Shown here: in pieces, positions 7,267 through 14,818 of the stretch | Numbering within the stretch: the first letter of the stretch is position 1 | How the letters are laid out: each line of letters starts with the position of its first letter | Source of the DNA: an uncultured Clostridia bacterium | GTDB taxonomy: Bacteria; Bacillota; Clostridia; Lachnospirales; Lachnospiraceae | Direction: 5' to 3' | Length of the DNA stretch: 16,955 nucleotides | NCBI GenBank assembly: GCA_946611595.1 | Contig: CAMODY010000019.1 | Location: forward strand, 1-16,955 | The notes under the pieces: generated by a model | The model's input: the letters and a program-made list of their open reading frames with translations, nothing else | Database searches by the model: none | What the model was told of the DNA's origin: nothing | Made by a program: the position numbers and the translations under genes

Positions 7267-8174
7267 ATTTTACCATAGTGCCTTTGAAATCGCACATTTA
7301 AAACGACAATCGATGCCAGGATCAATAAGATGCCAATGATTTTCAGAATATTATGAGCTTCCCCGAATACAGTCATGCCGATCACGCATCCTACAAGCGG
7401 CTCAACCGCAACAAGGATCGCTGCTTTTGATGGCTCCATACGCTTAAGTCCCCAGGTATAAAAGAAATATGGAAGAACTGTAGATATCACTCCAATTCCG
7501 ATCCCCCACAGTATCAAAGCTGGCTCTGCCTTAAACGCCGCGACGGTCTGTGCAGGTTTTCCAAGCGGAAGCGCAGCAATAAAAGCAAAAATGAAAGTCC
7601 ATACCGTAACAGTCATTGTGTCATATTTTTTAAGTCCGATATTTCCAAAGATTGAATAAAGTGCATAGAAAAGGCCGGATGCGATACCTGTTAAGATAAC
7701 AAACGGCGGTATCACATAACTACCTCCGATCACCCCGGCAACAAGCACGCAGCCTGCAAACGTAAGGACCAGCGCTATGATCTTCTGCAGGGTGATTTTC
7801 TCCTTAAATACAAGTGCGGAGATCAACATGACAAAAATAGGCGAAGTATAAAGAAGCACCACCGCCACTGATGCCTGACTGTTGATCATTGTATAAAAAT
7901 AACAGGTATTAAAAAGAACAACGCTGACGATGCCTGTGCAGGCAAAGATCCATATATCTTTCAGTTTAATCCTGAATTTAGACTTATCCTTGATCAGAAC
8001 GACAAGCGGAAAGACGATCACGGATACTGTCATACGGATCGCAGAAATCTGCAGGGCGTCTAAGCCATGCGCAGATAAGTTCTTTATAAAGATGTTAATA
8101 ACGCCCCATAATACCCCGGCAAGAAGCACAGCAATTACCGGTTTTACAGAGTCTGTTTTCCTTACACTTTCCAT
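7263..8174 (-). CDS. EamA-family (DMT superfamily) membrane transporter
   Basis: Ten-helix inner-membrane permease made of two repeated EamA halves; members export metabolites such as amino acids, but the substrate here cannot be told. The first half begins with VIAVLLAGVLWGVINIFIKN and the second with ILTGIASGLFYALYSIFG, and the late AILVAVEPLVGCVIGMTVFG is the family's usual end motif. I prefer the ATG at 8172-8174 (303 residues, starting MESVRKTD), which is the normal family length. A GTG at 8216 extends the frame by 14 residues that look unlike a transporter N terminus, and it would sit on the predicted transcription start. The ribosome binding site is weak. It is first in the run eamA-rluF-ligA-metA and is divergent from plsY. 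Confidence 0.85.
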   Translation of the reverse strand: MESVRKTDSVKPVIAVLLAGVLWGVINIFIKNLSAHGLDALQISAIRMTVSVIVFPLVVLIKDKSKFRIKLKDIWIFACTGIVSVVLFNTCYFYTMINSQASVAVVLLYTSPIFVMLISALVFKEKITLQKIIALVLTFAGCVLVAGVIGGSYVIPPFVILTGIASGLFYALYSIFGNIGLKKYDTMTVTVWTFIFAFIAALPLGKPAQTVAAFKAEPALILWGIGIGVISTVLPYFFYTWGLKRMEPSKAAILVAVEPLVGCVIGMTVFGEAHNILKIIGILLILASIVVLNVRFQRHYGKI

Positions 8175-8221
8175 TGATCTTAAAAAAAACTGTAACCAGC
8201 ATCTTTTGTTTTGCACATTGC

Positions 8222-8234
8222 ATTATAGTATAGC
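8222..8234 (-). promoter_or_regulatory. Candidate -10 region for the eamA-rluF-ligA-metA run
   Basis: The minus strand reads TATAAT (8222-8227), overlapping TATACT (8227-8232) that is preceded by TGC, an extended -10. No good -35 is seen. A start near 8215 leaves about 40 bases before the preferred ATG. Confidence 0.45.
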
Positions 8235-8309
8235 ATCAATTGGAGAATACGAGTAAAAATAATGGTCAGATTTTATAAAAAGCGTGGTGGAATTTTATCT
8301 CTAATTCGC

Positions 8310-8315
8310 TATAAT
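8310..8315 (+). promoter_or_regulatory. Perfect -10 box just before plsY
   Basis: TATAAT at 8310-8315 ends 8 bases before the plsY ATG at 8324. If used, the transcript would start about at the ATG, giving a leaderless message. No clear -35 is seen. Confidence 0.4.
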
Positions 8316-8323
8316 TTCCCATT

Positions 8324-8950
8324 ATGGACTTATACATAGGACTAATAGTTTCAGCGATCATATCGTATCTGCTTGGTGGACTAAACGGAGCTATCATTTT
8401 ATCCAAAATATTCTATAAACAGGATATTCGCGATTATGGAAGCAAAAATCCGGGTTTTACCAATTTTAAGCGCGTATATGGAAACAGTTTCATTGCATGG
8501 TCTGTTATCATCATTGATGTTTTAAAGACTGCACTACCTGTATTCGCGACAGCGATTTTCTTTAAAGAACTCTTTGGTCTTTGGCAGTTTGGCGCCGCTT
8601 TTTCAGGTCTCTTCTGCATGATCGGCCATTGTTTCCCATTATGGTACAAATTTAAAGGCGGAAAAGGATTTATGGCAGGTTTTGCAACAATCTGGTTTGT
8701 AGACTGGCGTATGGCCATTGCCGCAGTGATCGTATTCTTTGCAGTTTTGTTTATTTGGAAATATATGTCCCTTGCATCCTGCTCAGCTTCCTTCTTCTGT
8801 CCGATCGCGCTTCTAGTGATCGGACCTTCGAGCATCTGGGTTGAGATCCTTTGTATTCTTTCCGCAGCACTAGTTATTGTAAGGCATAAAGAAAACCTCG
8901 TAAAACTCGCTCACGGTACAGAATCCAAATTTTCATTATTAGATAAATAA
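8324..8950 (+). CDS. plsY: Glycerol-3-phosphate acyltransferase PlsY
   Basis: Integral membrane enzyme that moves an acyl group from acyl-phosphate to glycerol-3-phosphate, making lysophosphatidic acid, the first step of phospholipid synthesis. The 208 residues carry all three PlsY motifs: DYGSKNPGFTN (37-47), GHCFPLWYKFKGGKG (101-115) and SLAS (149-152), set among several hydrophobic helices. The start is fixed by an in-frame TAA at 8312-8314. No Shine-Dalgarno sequence precedes the ATG, while a TATAAT lies 8 bases upstream. The family consensus GNPGATN reads KNPGFTN here, a mild change. It is a stand-alone plus-strand gene divergent from eamA, closed by the terminator at 8974-9013. Whether it is the cell's only PlsY cannot be told. 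Confidence 0.92.
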   Translation: MDLYIGLIVSAIISYLLGGLNGAIILSKIFYKQDIRDYGSKNPGFTNFKRVYGNSFIAWSVIIIDVLKTALPVFATAIFFKELFGLWQFGAAFSGLFCMIGHCFPLWYKFKGGKGFMAGFATIWFVDWRMAIAAVIVFFAVLFIWKYMSLASCSASFFCPIALLVIGPSSIWVEILCILSAALVIVRHKENLVKLAHGTESKFSLLDK

Positions 8951-8973
8951 ATAATATCCGTTTTGATAAGAAC

Positions 8974-9013
8974 AGCCTTCCTCTTCCCCTTTGAGAAAGG
9001 CTTTCTTTTTGTT
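8974..9013 (+). terminator. Intrinsic terminator of plsY
   Basis: AGCCTT (8974-8979) pairs with AAGGCT (8997-9002), and CTC (8981-8983) with GAG (8993-8995), with one mismatch. TTCTTTTTGTT follows. A possible promoter for the next gene (TTGAGA 8991-8996, TAAAAT 9013-9018) overlaps it but would leave a very short leader. Confidence 0.75.
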
Positions 9014-9036
9014 AAAATGTATTCGGAGGTTAAATC

Positions 9037-10368
9037 ATGATTGAGACAATCTATGGAAAAATCGAAGGCATAGAAAAAGAAAACTGTACGGTTTATATGG
9101 GGATTCCGTTTGCAAAAGCTCCGCTTGGAGAGCTCATGTTCAAGCACCCTGTAAAGCCGGATCCATGGGATAAACCCTTGATAGCAGACCATGGAAGCGC
9201 AAACCCCATTCAGGCTAACAGTTTTGCAGGAAGCGCAAATATTTCTTTAGACTGCCTGTATATGAACATCTTTGTTCCTAAAAATATTGACTTCCCTGCA
9301 CCGGTCATGGTCTGGGTCTACGGAGGTTCCTATAGCCACGGAGGTGCAGGCTCAGATAAAATCGGTTCAAAAGAAACGAAAGATCTTCATTATGACCTCG
9401 AGCGCTTTGCTGTTGAAACAAAAACAATCGTTGTTTCATTCAATTACCGTGTTAATCTCTATGGCTTTTTAAATCTCCATTTTCTTGATCCGGAGTTTGA
9501 TCAAAATAACGGTTTATACGACCAGATCATGGCGCTTCAGTTTATAAACGAAACAATTTCCGCCTTTGGTGGAGACATTCATAATATTACCCTTTTTGGG
9601 CAATCCGCCGGTGCTGCCTGTATCTTAGCACTCATGCAGATGCAAGAAGCTGCCGGACTCTTTCAGAAGGTAATCATTCAGTCCGCCTGCATTGAACATT
9701 TCTTCACGGAAGAAGAAAGCAGGAAGCATACGAAAAAGTATTTGAAACTGATGGGAATCAAAAATTTGGAAGAATTAAAGACCCTATCTGCTGAGCGTGT
9801 GATTGAGATCAATAAGAAATATGAAAATTGGCTGCTTAGAACAGGAGATATCCGCTGCGGCTTTTCGCCTACAATAGATGGCATTACTTTAAAACAGGAA
9901 CCGAAAAACGCTGTTAAATCCAGTAAGCTTCCGATGATGATCGGAAATGTCATGCAGGAAGGAAACCTCTTTACAAACCGCATTCCAACGATTGCCCTGC
10001 CCTTTATTGCATTGCTTATGAAACTAAAGATAAAAGGCGGAAATGAAAGCTATCGACAAAGAGCAAGCAATTCCGTTACGGAGCATATTTATATTCGGCC
10101 GCAATTGGAGATCATCAAAGATTATTCCGGACCATTATGGCATTATGACTACCGCTATCCGATCCCGGGTGATCCAAGAGGCTGTTATCATTCCTGTGAG
10201 CTTCCGGTCCTCTTTAGTCAAAGTTCAAAGATGGGTAAAATCGATGATCCTGCTTCAGAAGAAATAGGAGAAGAACTGAGAAAAATCTGGAGCAGCTTTG
10301 CCTATTATGGCGATCCCGGATGGGAACAAGGCCTCCCTGGAGTAATTCTACCTTCTATCTGCCGCTAA
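9037..10368 (+). CDS. Type-B carboxylesterase (alpha/beta hydrolase)
   Basis: Carboxylic ester hydrolase of the cholinesterase/para-nitrobenzyl esterase family; the natural substrate is unknown. The 443 residues are a little short for a family usually near 500. The triad can be placed: Ser190 in LFGQSAGAACI, Glu308 in GNVMQEGNLF and His385 in GCYHSCELPVLF. The family start motif is seen as YMGIPFAKAPLGE (20-32) and the oxyanion loop as WVYGGSYSHGG (93-103). There is no signal peptide, so it should be cytoplasmic. GGAGG at 9025-9029 lies 7 bases before the ATG. The gene stands alone on the plus strand and converges with the surface cluster at a shared terminator. Confidence 0.9.
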   Translation: MIETIYGKIEGIEKENCTVYMGIPFAKAPLGELMFKHPVKPDPWDKPLIADHGSANPIQANSFAGSANISLDCLYMNIFVPKNIDFPAPVMVWVYGGSYSHGGAGSDKIGSKETKDLHYDLERFAVETKTIVVSFNYRVNLYGFLNLHFLDPEFDQNNGLYDQIMALQFINETISAFGGDIHNITLFGQSAGAACILALMQMQEAAGLFQKVIIQSACIEHFFTEEESRKHTKKYLKLMGIKNLEELKTLSAERVIEINKKYENWLLRTGDIRCGFSPTIDGITLKQEPKNAVKSSKLPMMIGNVMQEGNLFTNRIPTIALPFIALLMKLKIKGGNESYRQRASNSVTEHIYIRPQLEIIKDYSGPLWHYDYRYPIPGDPRGCYHSCELPVLFSQSSKMGKIDDPASEEIGEELRKIWSSFAYYGDPGWEQGLPGVILPSICR

Positions 10369-10376
10369 ACAAATAA

Positions 10377-10408
10377 AACCCCTTTCCTGTTATTCATGGA
10401 AAGGGGTT
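10377..10408. terminator. Bidirectional terminator between the esterase and DHHW genes
   Basis: AACCCCTTTCC (10377-10387) and GGAAAGGGGTT (10398-10408) form a perfect 11-bp stem with a 10-base loop. On the minus strand it runs into TTATTTGTTT, a good U tract for the DHHW transcript. The plus-strand tail (GCTCTTACATT) is weaker but ends the esterase. Confidence 0.85.
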
Positions 10409-10417
10409 GCTCTTACA

Positions 10418-11584
10418 TTATTGTTCAATAAACGTCGCAACATTATACAAATATAAAACATCCGTCGCGCCTTCACTGTCGATCAGCGCATTTAGGTCGC
10501 CTTCATAGTAGCGAGGATCGACCATTAAGATCTGCTTATAATCTCCTGCTAAAAACGGAACAAAACAATTTGCATAAGAATCTTTGACTACAAGGAGTTT
10601 CTTATCAGATGCAGCCCCTGGATTTTCGATCCTGATCTGCGGATAGTTGCCGTTAAAGAAGATCGTATACTGATCTTTCACATCCAGATTATCAGCCTCA
10701 TAGAAAGAGGCTTTTCTTTTGCCTTCTTCAACATATGTAACGGTTATATTCTGCTCTGTTTCAGGCAAATAAACATAGATAGAATCTGTCTCAGATGTCC
10801 TGAATCCACTTGACGCTGTAAGTGTTCCGCTGAAGGAGTCTGTAACCATTTTCTGTTGATAAGCCGTATCTTTTCCAGGAAGAGACAACTGCTCAGCCAT
10901 TTGCTTATAAGCCGCATAAGCGCCATGCGTTGTCCAATGATGGTCGGTCCTGTAATAGACCTGTTCTTCTTTTGCTGCAGTTCTTAAAGCATCACGGGTA
11001 TCAATAAAGGTAAATCCAGCGCCGGTAAAATCTTCTTTTAATCGGTCAAGCAAACCATCTTCGTCCGCCGCCGGCGCATTTGCAGGAAGATGATCATCTA
11101 AAATACTGAGCGCCGTTGGAGCGATCAGCGCATAGAAATTCACATTGGCATGTGCCGAAGCGATTGCTTTAATTTCTTCCATCTTCGCCGTATAGGCTTC
11201 ATCAGAAGGCATCAGCATATTCTGGATCAGATAACCGTCTTTAGCTAAAAAGATATCTCTGTTTTCTGTCTTTCCCGCAAAGCGGTCGACCGTGGATTTC
11301 ATCTTAACCCAGCCATTTCTTCCCGGGAATTGATCTGCGACATAATTATCAAATAGTGATTCAAACTTTCCATTCGTTAATGTCGTAAAGTTAAGCTTCG
11401 GAAATAGCTGTAACTTACGATTTTCAATCTCAGAGAGTTCTTTATCCGGAAGAATAAAGAAGATCAGATCAAACAGCAGAATGATGACAGCCATCACAAT
11501 AAAGAGCACGCGAAAACAAAAGCTTCGTTTCCTTCTCTCTTCGTTCGATATTCTATTGTTTCTGTTTGTGTTTCTCTGTGCCAT
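10418..11584 (-). CDS. DHHW-family protein, AlgX/AlgJ-like SGNH hydrolase fold
   Basis: Membrane-anchored extracellular protein related to AlgJ/AlgX, which add acetyl groups to polysaccharides. Of 388 residues, a basic N terminus is followed by one membrane helix (about 24-45), with the rest outside. The naming motif is YYRTDHHWTTHGAY (D214, H215, H216, W217), and a late KDSYAN gives Ser337. These match the Asp-x-His and Ser of the AlgX catalytic triad, as I infer by pattern. It lies 12 bases after the MBOAT gene, the usual partner, and is the last gene before the terminator at 10377-10408. The most likely job is the final acyl transfer to a wall or surface glycan; the glycan is unknown. The ribosome binding site is weak. 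Confidence 0.85.
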   Translation of the reverse strand: MAQRNTNRNNRISNEERRKRSFCFRVLFIVMAVIILLFDLIFFILPDKELSEIENRKLQLFPKLNFTTLTNGKFESLFDNYVADQFPGRNGWVKMKSTVDRFAGKTENRDIFLAKDGYLIQNMLMPSDEAYTAKMEEIKAIASAHANVNFYALIAPTALSILDDHLPANAPAADEDGLLDRLKEDFTGAGFTFIDTRDALRTAAKEEQVYYRTDHHWTTHGAYAAYKQMAEQLSLPGKDTAYQQKMVTDSFSGTLTASSGFRTSETDSIYVYLPETEQNITVTYVEEGKRKASFYEADNLDVKDQYTIFFNGNYPQIRIENPGAASDKKLLVVKDSYANCFVPFLAGDYKQILMVDPRYYEGDLNALIDSEGATDVLYLYNVATFIEQ

Positions 11585-11596
11585 TTTCTATCATGT

Positions 11597-12979
11597 TTAA
11601 AATCTAAAATACAAGAACGGGTTAAAGGATCCGGAAACCAGAAATGCAACGCTTATGATAAATATCAAAACGCAAACAACGATATTGATCACCGGACGTT
11701 TCCGCTCCGTATAGCTCATTACCTTCTTAAATATTGGCGCACTGAAGAAGATCGCAAGGATCAAAAGGATCAGATTGCTCTTCAGGTAATACAGGAAGGA
11801 ACCATCGATAAAACCGTTCACTCCGCCGCCAAATAAGTTCTTGAGAAACTGTCCCATTTCTCCAAAATCAGTATTGGAAAAGATCGCCCATCCAATGATA
11901 ACAAGGATCATCGTGTAAATATGTTTGATCCATTTCGGGACTCTTGTACATAAAGGGATCAATACATACTTTTCAAGGATCAGGATCACTCCATAATAAA
12001 GACCCCAGATCACAAAGTTCCAGTTTGCTCCATGCCATAGCCCCGTAAGCGCCCATACGATCAGGAGATTTAGGATATGCCTGCCCGCATTCACGCGGTT
12101 ACCGCCAAGCGGGATATAGACGTATTCCCGGAACCATGAGCCCAAAGAGATATGCCATCTGCGCCAGAATTCAGTGATGTTCCCTGCCAGATACGGATAT
12201 TCAAAGTTTTCCATAAAATCAAAGCCAAGCATCTTGCCCATACCAATGGCCATATCGGAATAGCCTGAGAAGTCAAAATAGATCTGAAGCGTATAAGCGA
12301 TCGCACCAAGCCATGCTGTCATCATGGATCTGCCATCAGCCGCCTGGATCGTGGTATATAAGAGGCCTAAATTGTTCGCCAGAAGCACTTTCTTTCCAAG
12401 ACCAAAGAGGAAGCGCTGCATACCGAAACCGGCTTTTTCAAGCGATATGGTGCGTTTTGCAAGCTGGCGTTCCACCTGATCATAACGAACGATCGGACCT
12501 GCGATAAGCTGCGGGAACATTGTGATATAGGCGCCAAAATCTATAATATTTCTTTGCACACGGACCTTTCCGCGATAAACATCGATGACATAAGAAAGTG
12601 CCTGGAAAGTATAGAAGGAAATACCGATCGGAAGCGGCAGTTCAAAGGAAGGCTTTCCGCCAAAGATTCCGCAGACCGTTCCAACCAAAAAGCCTGCATA
12701 TTTGAAAAAGCCAAGAAGCAGGAGATTTACGACTACAGCCAGAATCAGCTGCCGCTTTCTATCTCTTTCAGTATGAAGCGTTTCAAACTGCCGGCCGCAG
12801 ACGTAGTTGAAGGCAATGTTCAATATCATCAAGATGACATATACCGGCTCTCCCCAGGCATAGAAGACAATACTGAAGATTAAAAGGACAAGGTTCTTAA
12901 ACCTGAACGGTACAAGATAGTACACGATCAGGACTAAAGGCAGAAATATGAATAAAAAGTTTAAACTGCTGAAAACCAT
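11597..12979 (-). CDS. MBOAT-family membrane O-acyltransferase (AlgI/PatA/DltB-like)
   Basis: Polytopic membrane protein that takes an acyl group, usually acetyl, from a cytoplasmic donor and hands it across the membrane for glycan modification. Its 460 residues match AlgI-type members. Landmarks are PLPIGISFYTFQALSYVID (115-133), the DFSGYSDMAIGMGKMLGF block (236-253), FWRRWHISLGSWFREYVYIP (271-290) and the catalytic-type His316 in LTGLWHGANWNFVIWG. AAGGA sits about 6 bases before the ATG. It is tightly linked to a DUF4358 gene 7 bases upstream and the DHHW gene downstream. No dltA, dltC or dltD is present, so this is not a teichoic acid D-alanylation operon. Confidence 0.93.
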   Translation of the reverse strand: MVFSSLNFLFIFLPLVLIVYYLVPFRFKNLVLLIFSIVFYAWGEPVYVILMILNIAFNYVCGRQFETLHTERDRKRQLILAVVVNLLLLGFFKYAGFLVGTVCGIFGGKPSFELPLPIGISFYTFQALSYVIDVYRGKVRVQRNIIDFGAYITMFPQLIAGPIVRYDQVERQLAKRTISLEKAGFGMQRFLFGLGKKVLLANNLGLLYTTIQAADGRSMMTAWLGAIAYTLQIYFDFSGYSDMAIGMGKMLGFDFMENFEYPYLAGNITEFWRRWHISLGSWFREYVYIPLGGNRVNAGRHILNLLIVWALTGLWHGANWNFVIWGLYYGVILILEKYVLIPLCTRVPKWIKHIYTMILVIIGWAIFSNTDFGEMGQFLKNLFGGGVNGFIDGSFLYYLKSNLILLILAIFFSAPIFKKVMSYTERKRPVINIVVCVLIFIISVAFLVSGSFNPFLYFRF

Positions 12980-12986
12980 CTATTCC

Positions 12987-13478
12987 TTACCTAATACTTT
13001 TCAGGAATGTGCTCTCCCATTCCAGAACATCTTCGCTAACACCAAAGAACAGATACTGCCCTTTTTCCGTGATCACACCATTGCTTAAGAGCCCAAACTG
13101 ATTCGTTCCATAACCGTCAAAGGACTCTGTTTTTGTCTTTAAATACGACTCCATCGCATCATGGACGGCTCCGCGATTATCATCATCTTCAATGCGAACG
13201 ATCAAAAGTTCATTGACGTTCATAATGTCATCAACCCGGTAATAGATTCCTTCATCAACAAGATCCGCATCAAAAGAAAATACTTTTCCTGCATCGCTCA
13301 TATCTTTTTCGGAAAGCTCTGAAACAGAAGGGATCGCACTCATCTTTGAGCGGATGTCTTCAATCGGAACAACTTTGGAGTTTCCGCGAGTCAGCATTAA
13401 GATCATGAACACAAGGAGTGCCGCCATGATCATATACTGCAAAATATCAAATTTTCCGAGCTGTTTTCGTTGTCTCAT
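12987..13478 (-). CDS. DUF4358-like membrane-anchored protein
   Basis: Function unknown. The 163 residues begin with a basic stretch and one membrane helix (about 14-30, ILQYMIMAALLVFMILML), followed by an extracellular domain of about 130 residues. The domain's layout resembles DUF4358: an early Asp/Gly-rich turn, NELLIVRIEDDDN in the middle, a YGTNQFGLLSNGVI segment, then a strand-like QYLFFGVSED near the end. The assignment is from memory of the family pattern. It lies between the SGNH and MBOAT genes on the same strand (44 and 7 bases away). In this setting it is probably an accessory part of the surface-modification machine, which is inference from position only. The ribosome binding site is weak. 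Confidence 0.7.
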   Translation of the reverse strand: MRQRKQLGKFDILQYMIMAALLVFMILMLTRGNSKVVPIEDIRSKMSAIPSVSELSEKDMSDAGKVFSFDADLVDEGIYYRVDDIMNVNELLIVRIEDDDNRGAVHDAMESYLKTKTESFDGYGTNQFGLLSNGVITEKGQYLFFGVSEDVLEWESTFLKSIR

Positions 13479-13522
13479 GAATATAAAAACTTACTAAAAT
13501 ATCTAAAAATCAGGATGCGGCA

Positions 13523-14347
13523 TTAATTACTTCCTGATAAGCCAGTCACATCCGCAATATAAGTCAGCCATCTTGGATAGAAAGAAGCAACCGGATGCAT
13601 GCCGTCCGGTTCAAATAGCTCCGGCATCTGATCTAATATAAAATCGGCATTGATATAATATACATTGTCCGTTTTTTCGCAATACGCCTTTAAAGCTTCA
13701 TTAAACGCAACTCTAGGAGCAAACTCATCCCCCGCATAGACGCCTTCCTGAACAGGCAAGATCGCGTGTAAATAAATCGGAACATCCGGCAGGGAGGCCC
13801 GTATCTTTGAAACTGCATCATTATATGCGCTTACAAATGCATTTGGATCTCCGCCATAATTATCGATATCATTTGCGCCAAAGAATAAAACGATCAGCTT
13901 TGGATTACGGGAGATTCCATCTTCAAGCAGATCATCGCTTCCTGTAAGGCTGGTTCCGATTCGGGCTATAATAACGTCAGTATCTAAAAAGCCAAATTCC
14001 TGGGCAGCACTGGTGATGGAATCACCAAGCACAACGCTTCCCTGAAACCAGGAGCGGATCTCGTCATCATTAAAACTGTCGCTCGGTGTTTCAATTATCT
14101 TCTTTTCTTCTTCTGAAAGATTGATCTCTGCAGGCGGCTTATATTCCTCATCATTTTCTGGAACTTTCGCGGACAACTCTTTTAAAACAGCTGCATTCTG
14201 ACTAATTTCGTCGCTGTTTTTCTTAGAACTTTTATAGATTTTCCCACCACTGGATATTAAAAAGATAAAGCCAAGAAGAACGACCACTGCAAACACAATG
14301 ATCGTCGGCTTGATTGGTATAGTCCTTCTTCTCTGTCGTCTTCTCAT
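13523..14347 (-). CDS. Membrane-anchored SGNH/GDSL-family hydrolase
   Basis: Likely an extracellular esterase or acyltransferase of the GDSL/SGNH fold. From the chosen ATG at 14345-14347 it has 274 residues: a very basic start (MRRRQRRR), one membrane helix (about 14-32), a linker rich in Lys and Glu, and the catalytic domain. Block I is VVLGDSIT (Ser110), block III FFGANDID (Asn159) and block V EPDGMHP (Asp248, His251), so the active site looks complete. The frame is open upstream to 14536, but that part overlaps the tmRNA gene and its terminator, so the longer start is rejected. No strong ribosome binding site is seen. It heads the group DUF4358-MBOAT-DHHW and could release or move the acyl groups that the MBOAT protein exports. 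Confidence 0.87.
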   Translation of the reverse strand: MRRRQRRRTIPIKPTIIVFAVVVLLGFIFLISSGGKIYKSSKKNSDEISQNAAVLKELSAKVPENDEEYKPPAEINLSEEEKKIIETPSDSFNDDEIRSWFQGSVVLGDSITSAAQEFGFLDTDVIIARIGTSLTGSDDLLEDGISRNPKLIVLFFGANDIDNYGGDPNAFVSAYNDAVSKIRASLPDVPIYLHAILPVQEGVYAGDEFAPRVAFNEALKAYCEKTDNVYYINADFILDQMPELFEPDGMHPVASFYPRWLTYIADVTGLSGSN

Positions 14348-14430
14348 GAAAATATTATTTCCGTCATTTATCTTGGCATATTCTACCACTATTGAGAAAA
14401 AAAAGGAACACGGGAACGTAGACCTATTTA

Positions 14431-14467
14431 AACAAAAACAGAGTGCCACTTGCACTCTGTTTTTGTT
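14431..14467 (-). terminator. Intrinsic terminator of ssrA
   Basis: AACAAAAACAGAGTGC (14431-14446) pairs perfectly with GCACTCTGTTTTTGTT (14452-14467) around a 5-base loop, and the minus-strand arm ends in a T-rich run. It begins 3 bases after the tmRNA 3' end. Confidence 0.9.
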
Positions 14468-14469
14468 AA

Positions 14470-14812
14470 TGGAGCTGGCGGGAATCGAACCCGCGTCCGA
14501 AATCTCCTCCACGCATCTTTCTCCCACTACAGTCATTGAAATTTTGATTCCGCTTTACAGATCCCCAATGACAGACTTCTATAAAACGTAGCTTGTGATG
14601 TTCTGCCGCTTACAAGCTTGGGCGGCAGAGTTTCCCGCAAGGATGACGCCGGCTTGGCAGCTGCGGGCTTCTGCGGCCGACGAGCTGCACTTAGGCAGCT
14701 AAAGCTAATTTATTATTCTTAGCGTTTAATTTTAATTGGATCTTTTAAGGTAGTTACCCGCTACCAGTGGCTTAATCCGCTTCTGAAACCCCGTCGAAAC
14801 CTTTACAGCCCC
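14470..14812 (-). ncRNA. ssrA: Transfer-messenger RNA (tmRNA)
   Basis: Rescues stalled ribosomes and tags the unfinished protein for breakdown, with SmpB. The 5' end (minus strand, from 14812) reads GGGGCTGTAAAGGTTTCGAC, the family start. The 3' end carries the T arm GGGTTCGATTCCC and closes with CAGCTCC plus A. GGGGCTG pairs with CAGCTCC (one G-U) to form the alanine-type acceptor stem. The length is about 343 bases. The terminal CCA is not encoded and would be added later. The tag frame is at 14691-14723. The promoter is upstream at 14850-14877, which implies a 5' leader of about 30 bases trimmed by RNase P. The tRNA-like 3' half is not a separate tRNA gene. Confidence 0.97.
14691..14723 (-). 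other. tmRNA tag reading frame, AKNNKLALAA then stop
   Basis: From a GCT resume codon at 14721-14723 the frame encodes AKNNKLALAA and ends at TAA (14691-14693). The ending LAA is the normal signal for ClpXP-type proteases. The exact resume codon is inferred. Confidence 0.85.
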
Positions 14813-14818
14813 GTAAGG

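Noticed and set aside
8175..8216. GTG start for eamA adding 14 residues
   Set aside because: It coincides with the transcript start predicted from TATAAT at 8222-8227, and the added residues do not look like a transporter N terminus.
8434..8835. 133-codon minus-strand frame opposite plsY
   Set aside because: A shadow of plsY, whose three motifs are intact on the plus strand.
12554..12883. 109-codon plus-strand frame
   Set aside because: Antisense to the MBOAT gene; no ribosome binding site and an unnatural composition.
10418..12979. A dlt (D-alanine teichoic acid) operon
   Set aside because: There is an MBOAT protein but no dltA ligase, dltC carrier or DltD; the partners are DHHW, SGNH and DUF4358 proteins.
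14470..14500. A tRNA-Ala-like 3' end
   Set aside because: It is the tRNA-like domain of tmRNA: the 5' partner GGGGCTG is over 300 bases away and a tag frame lies between.
14348..14536. Longer N terminus for the SGNH hydrolase, beginning at 14536
   Set aside because: It runs through the ssrA terminator and the 3' end of tmRNA, and its residues do not resemble a signal or anchor. The ATG at 14347 gives a normal basic start plus a membrane helix.
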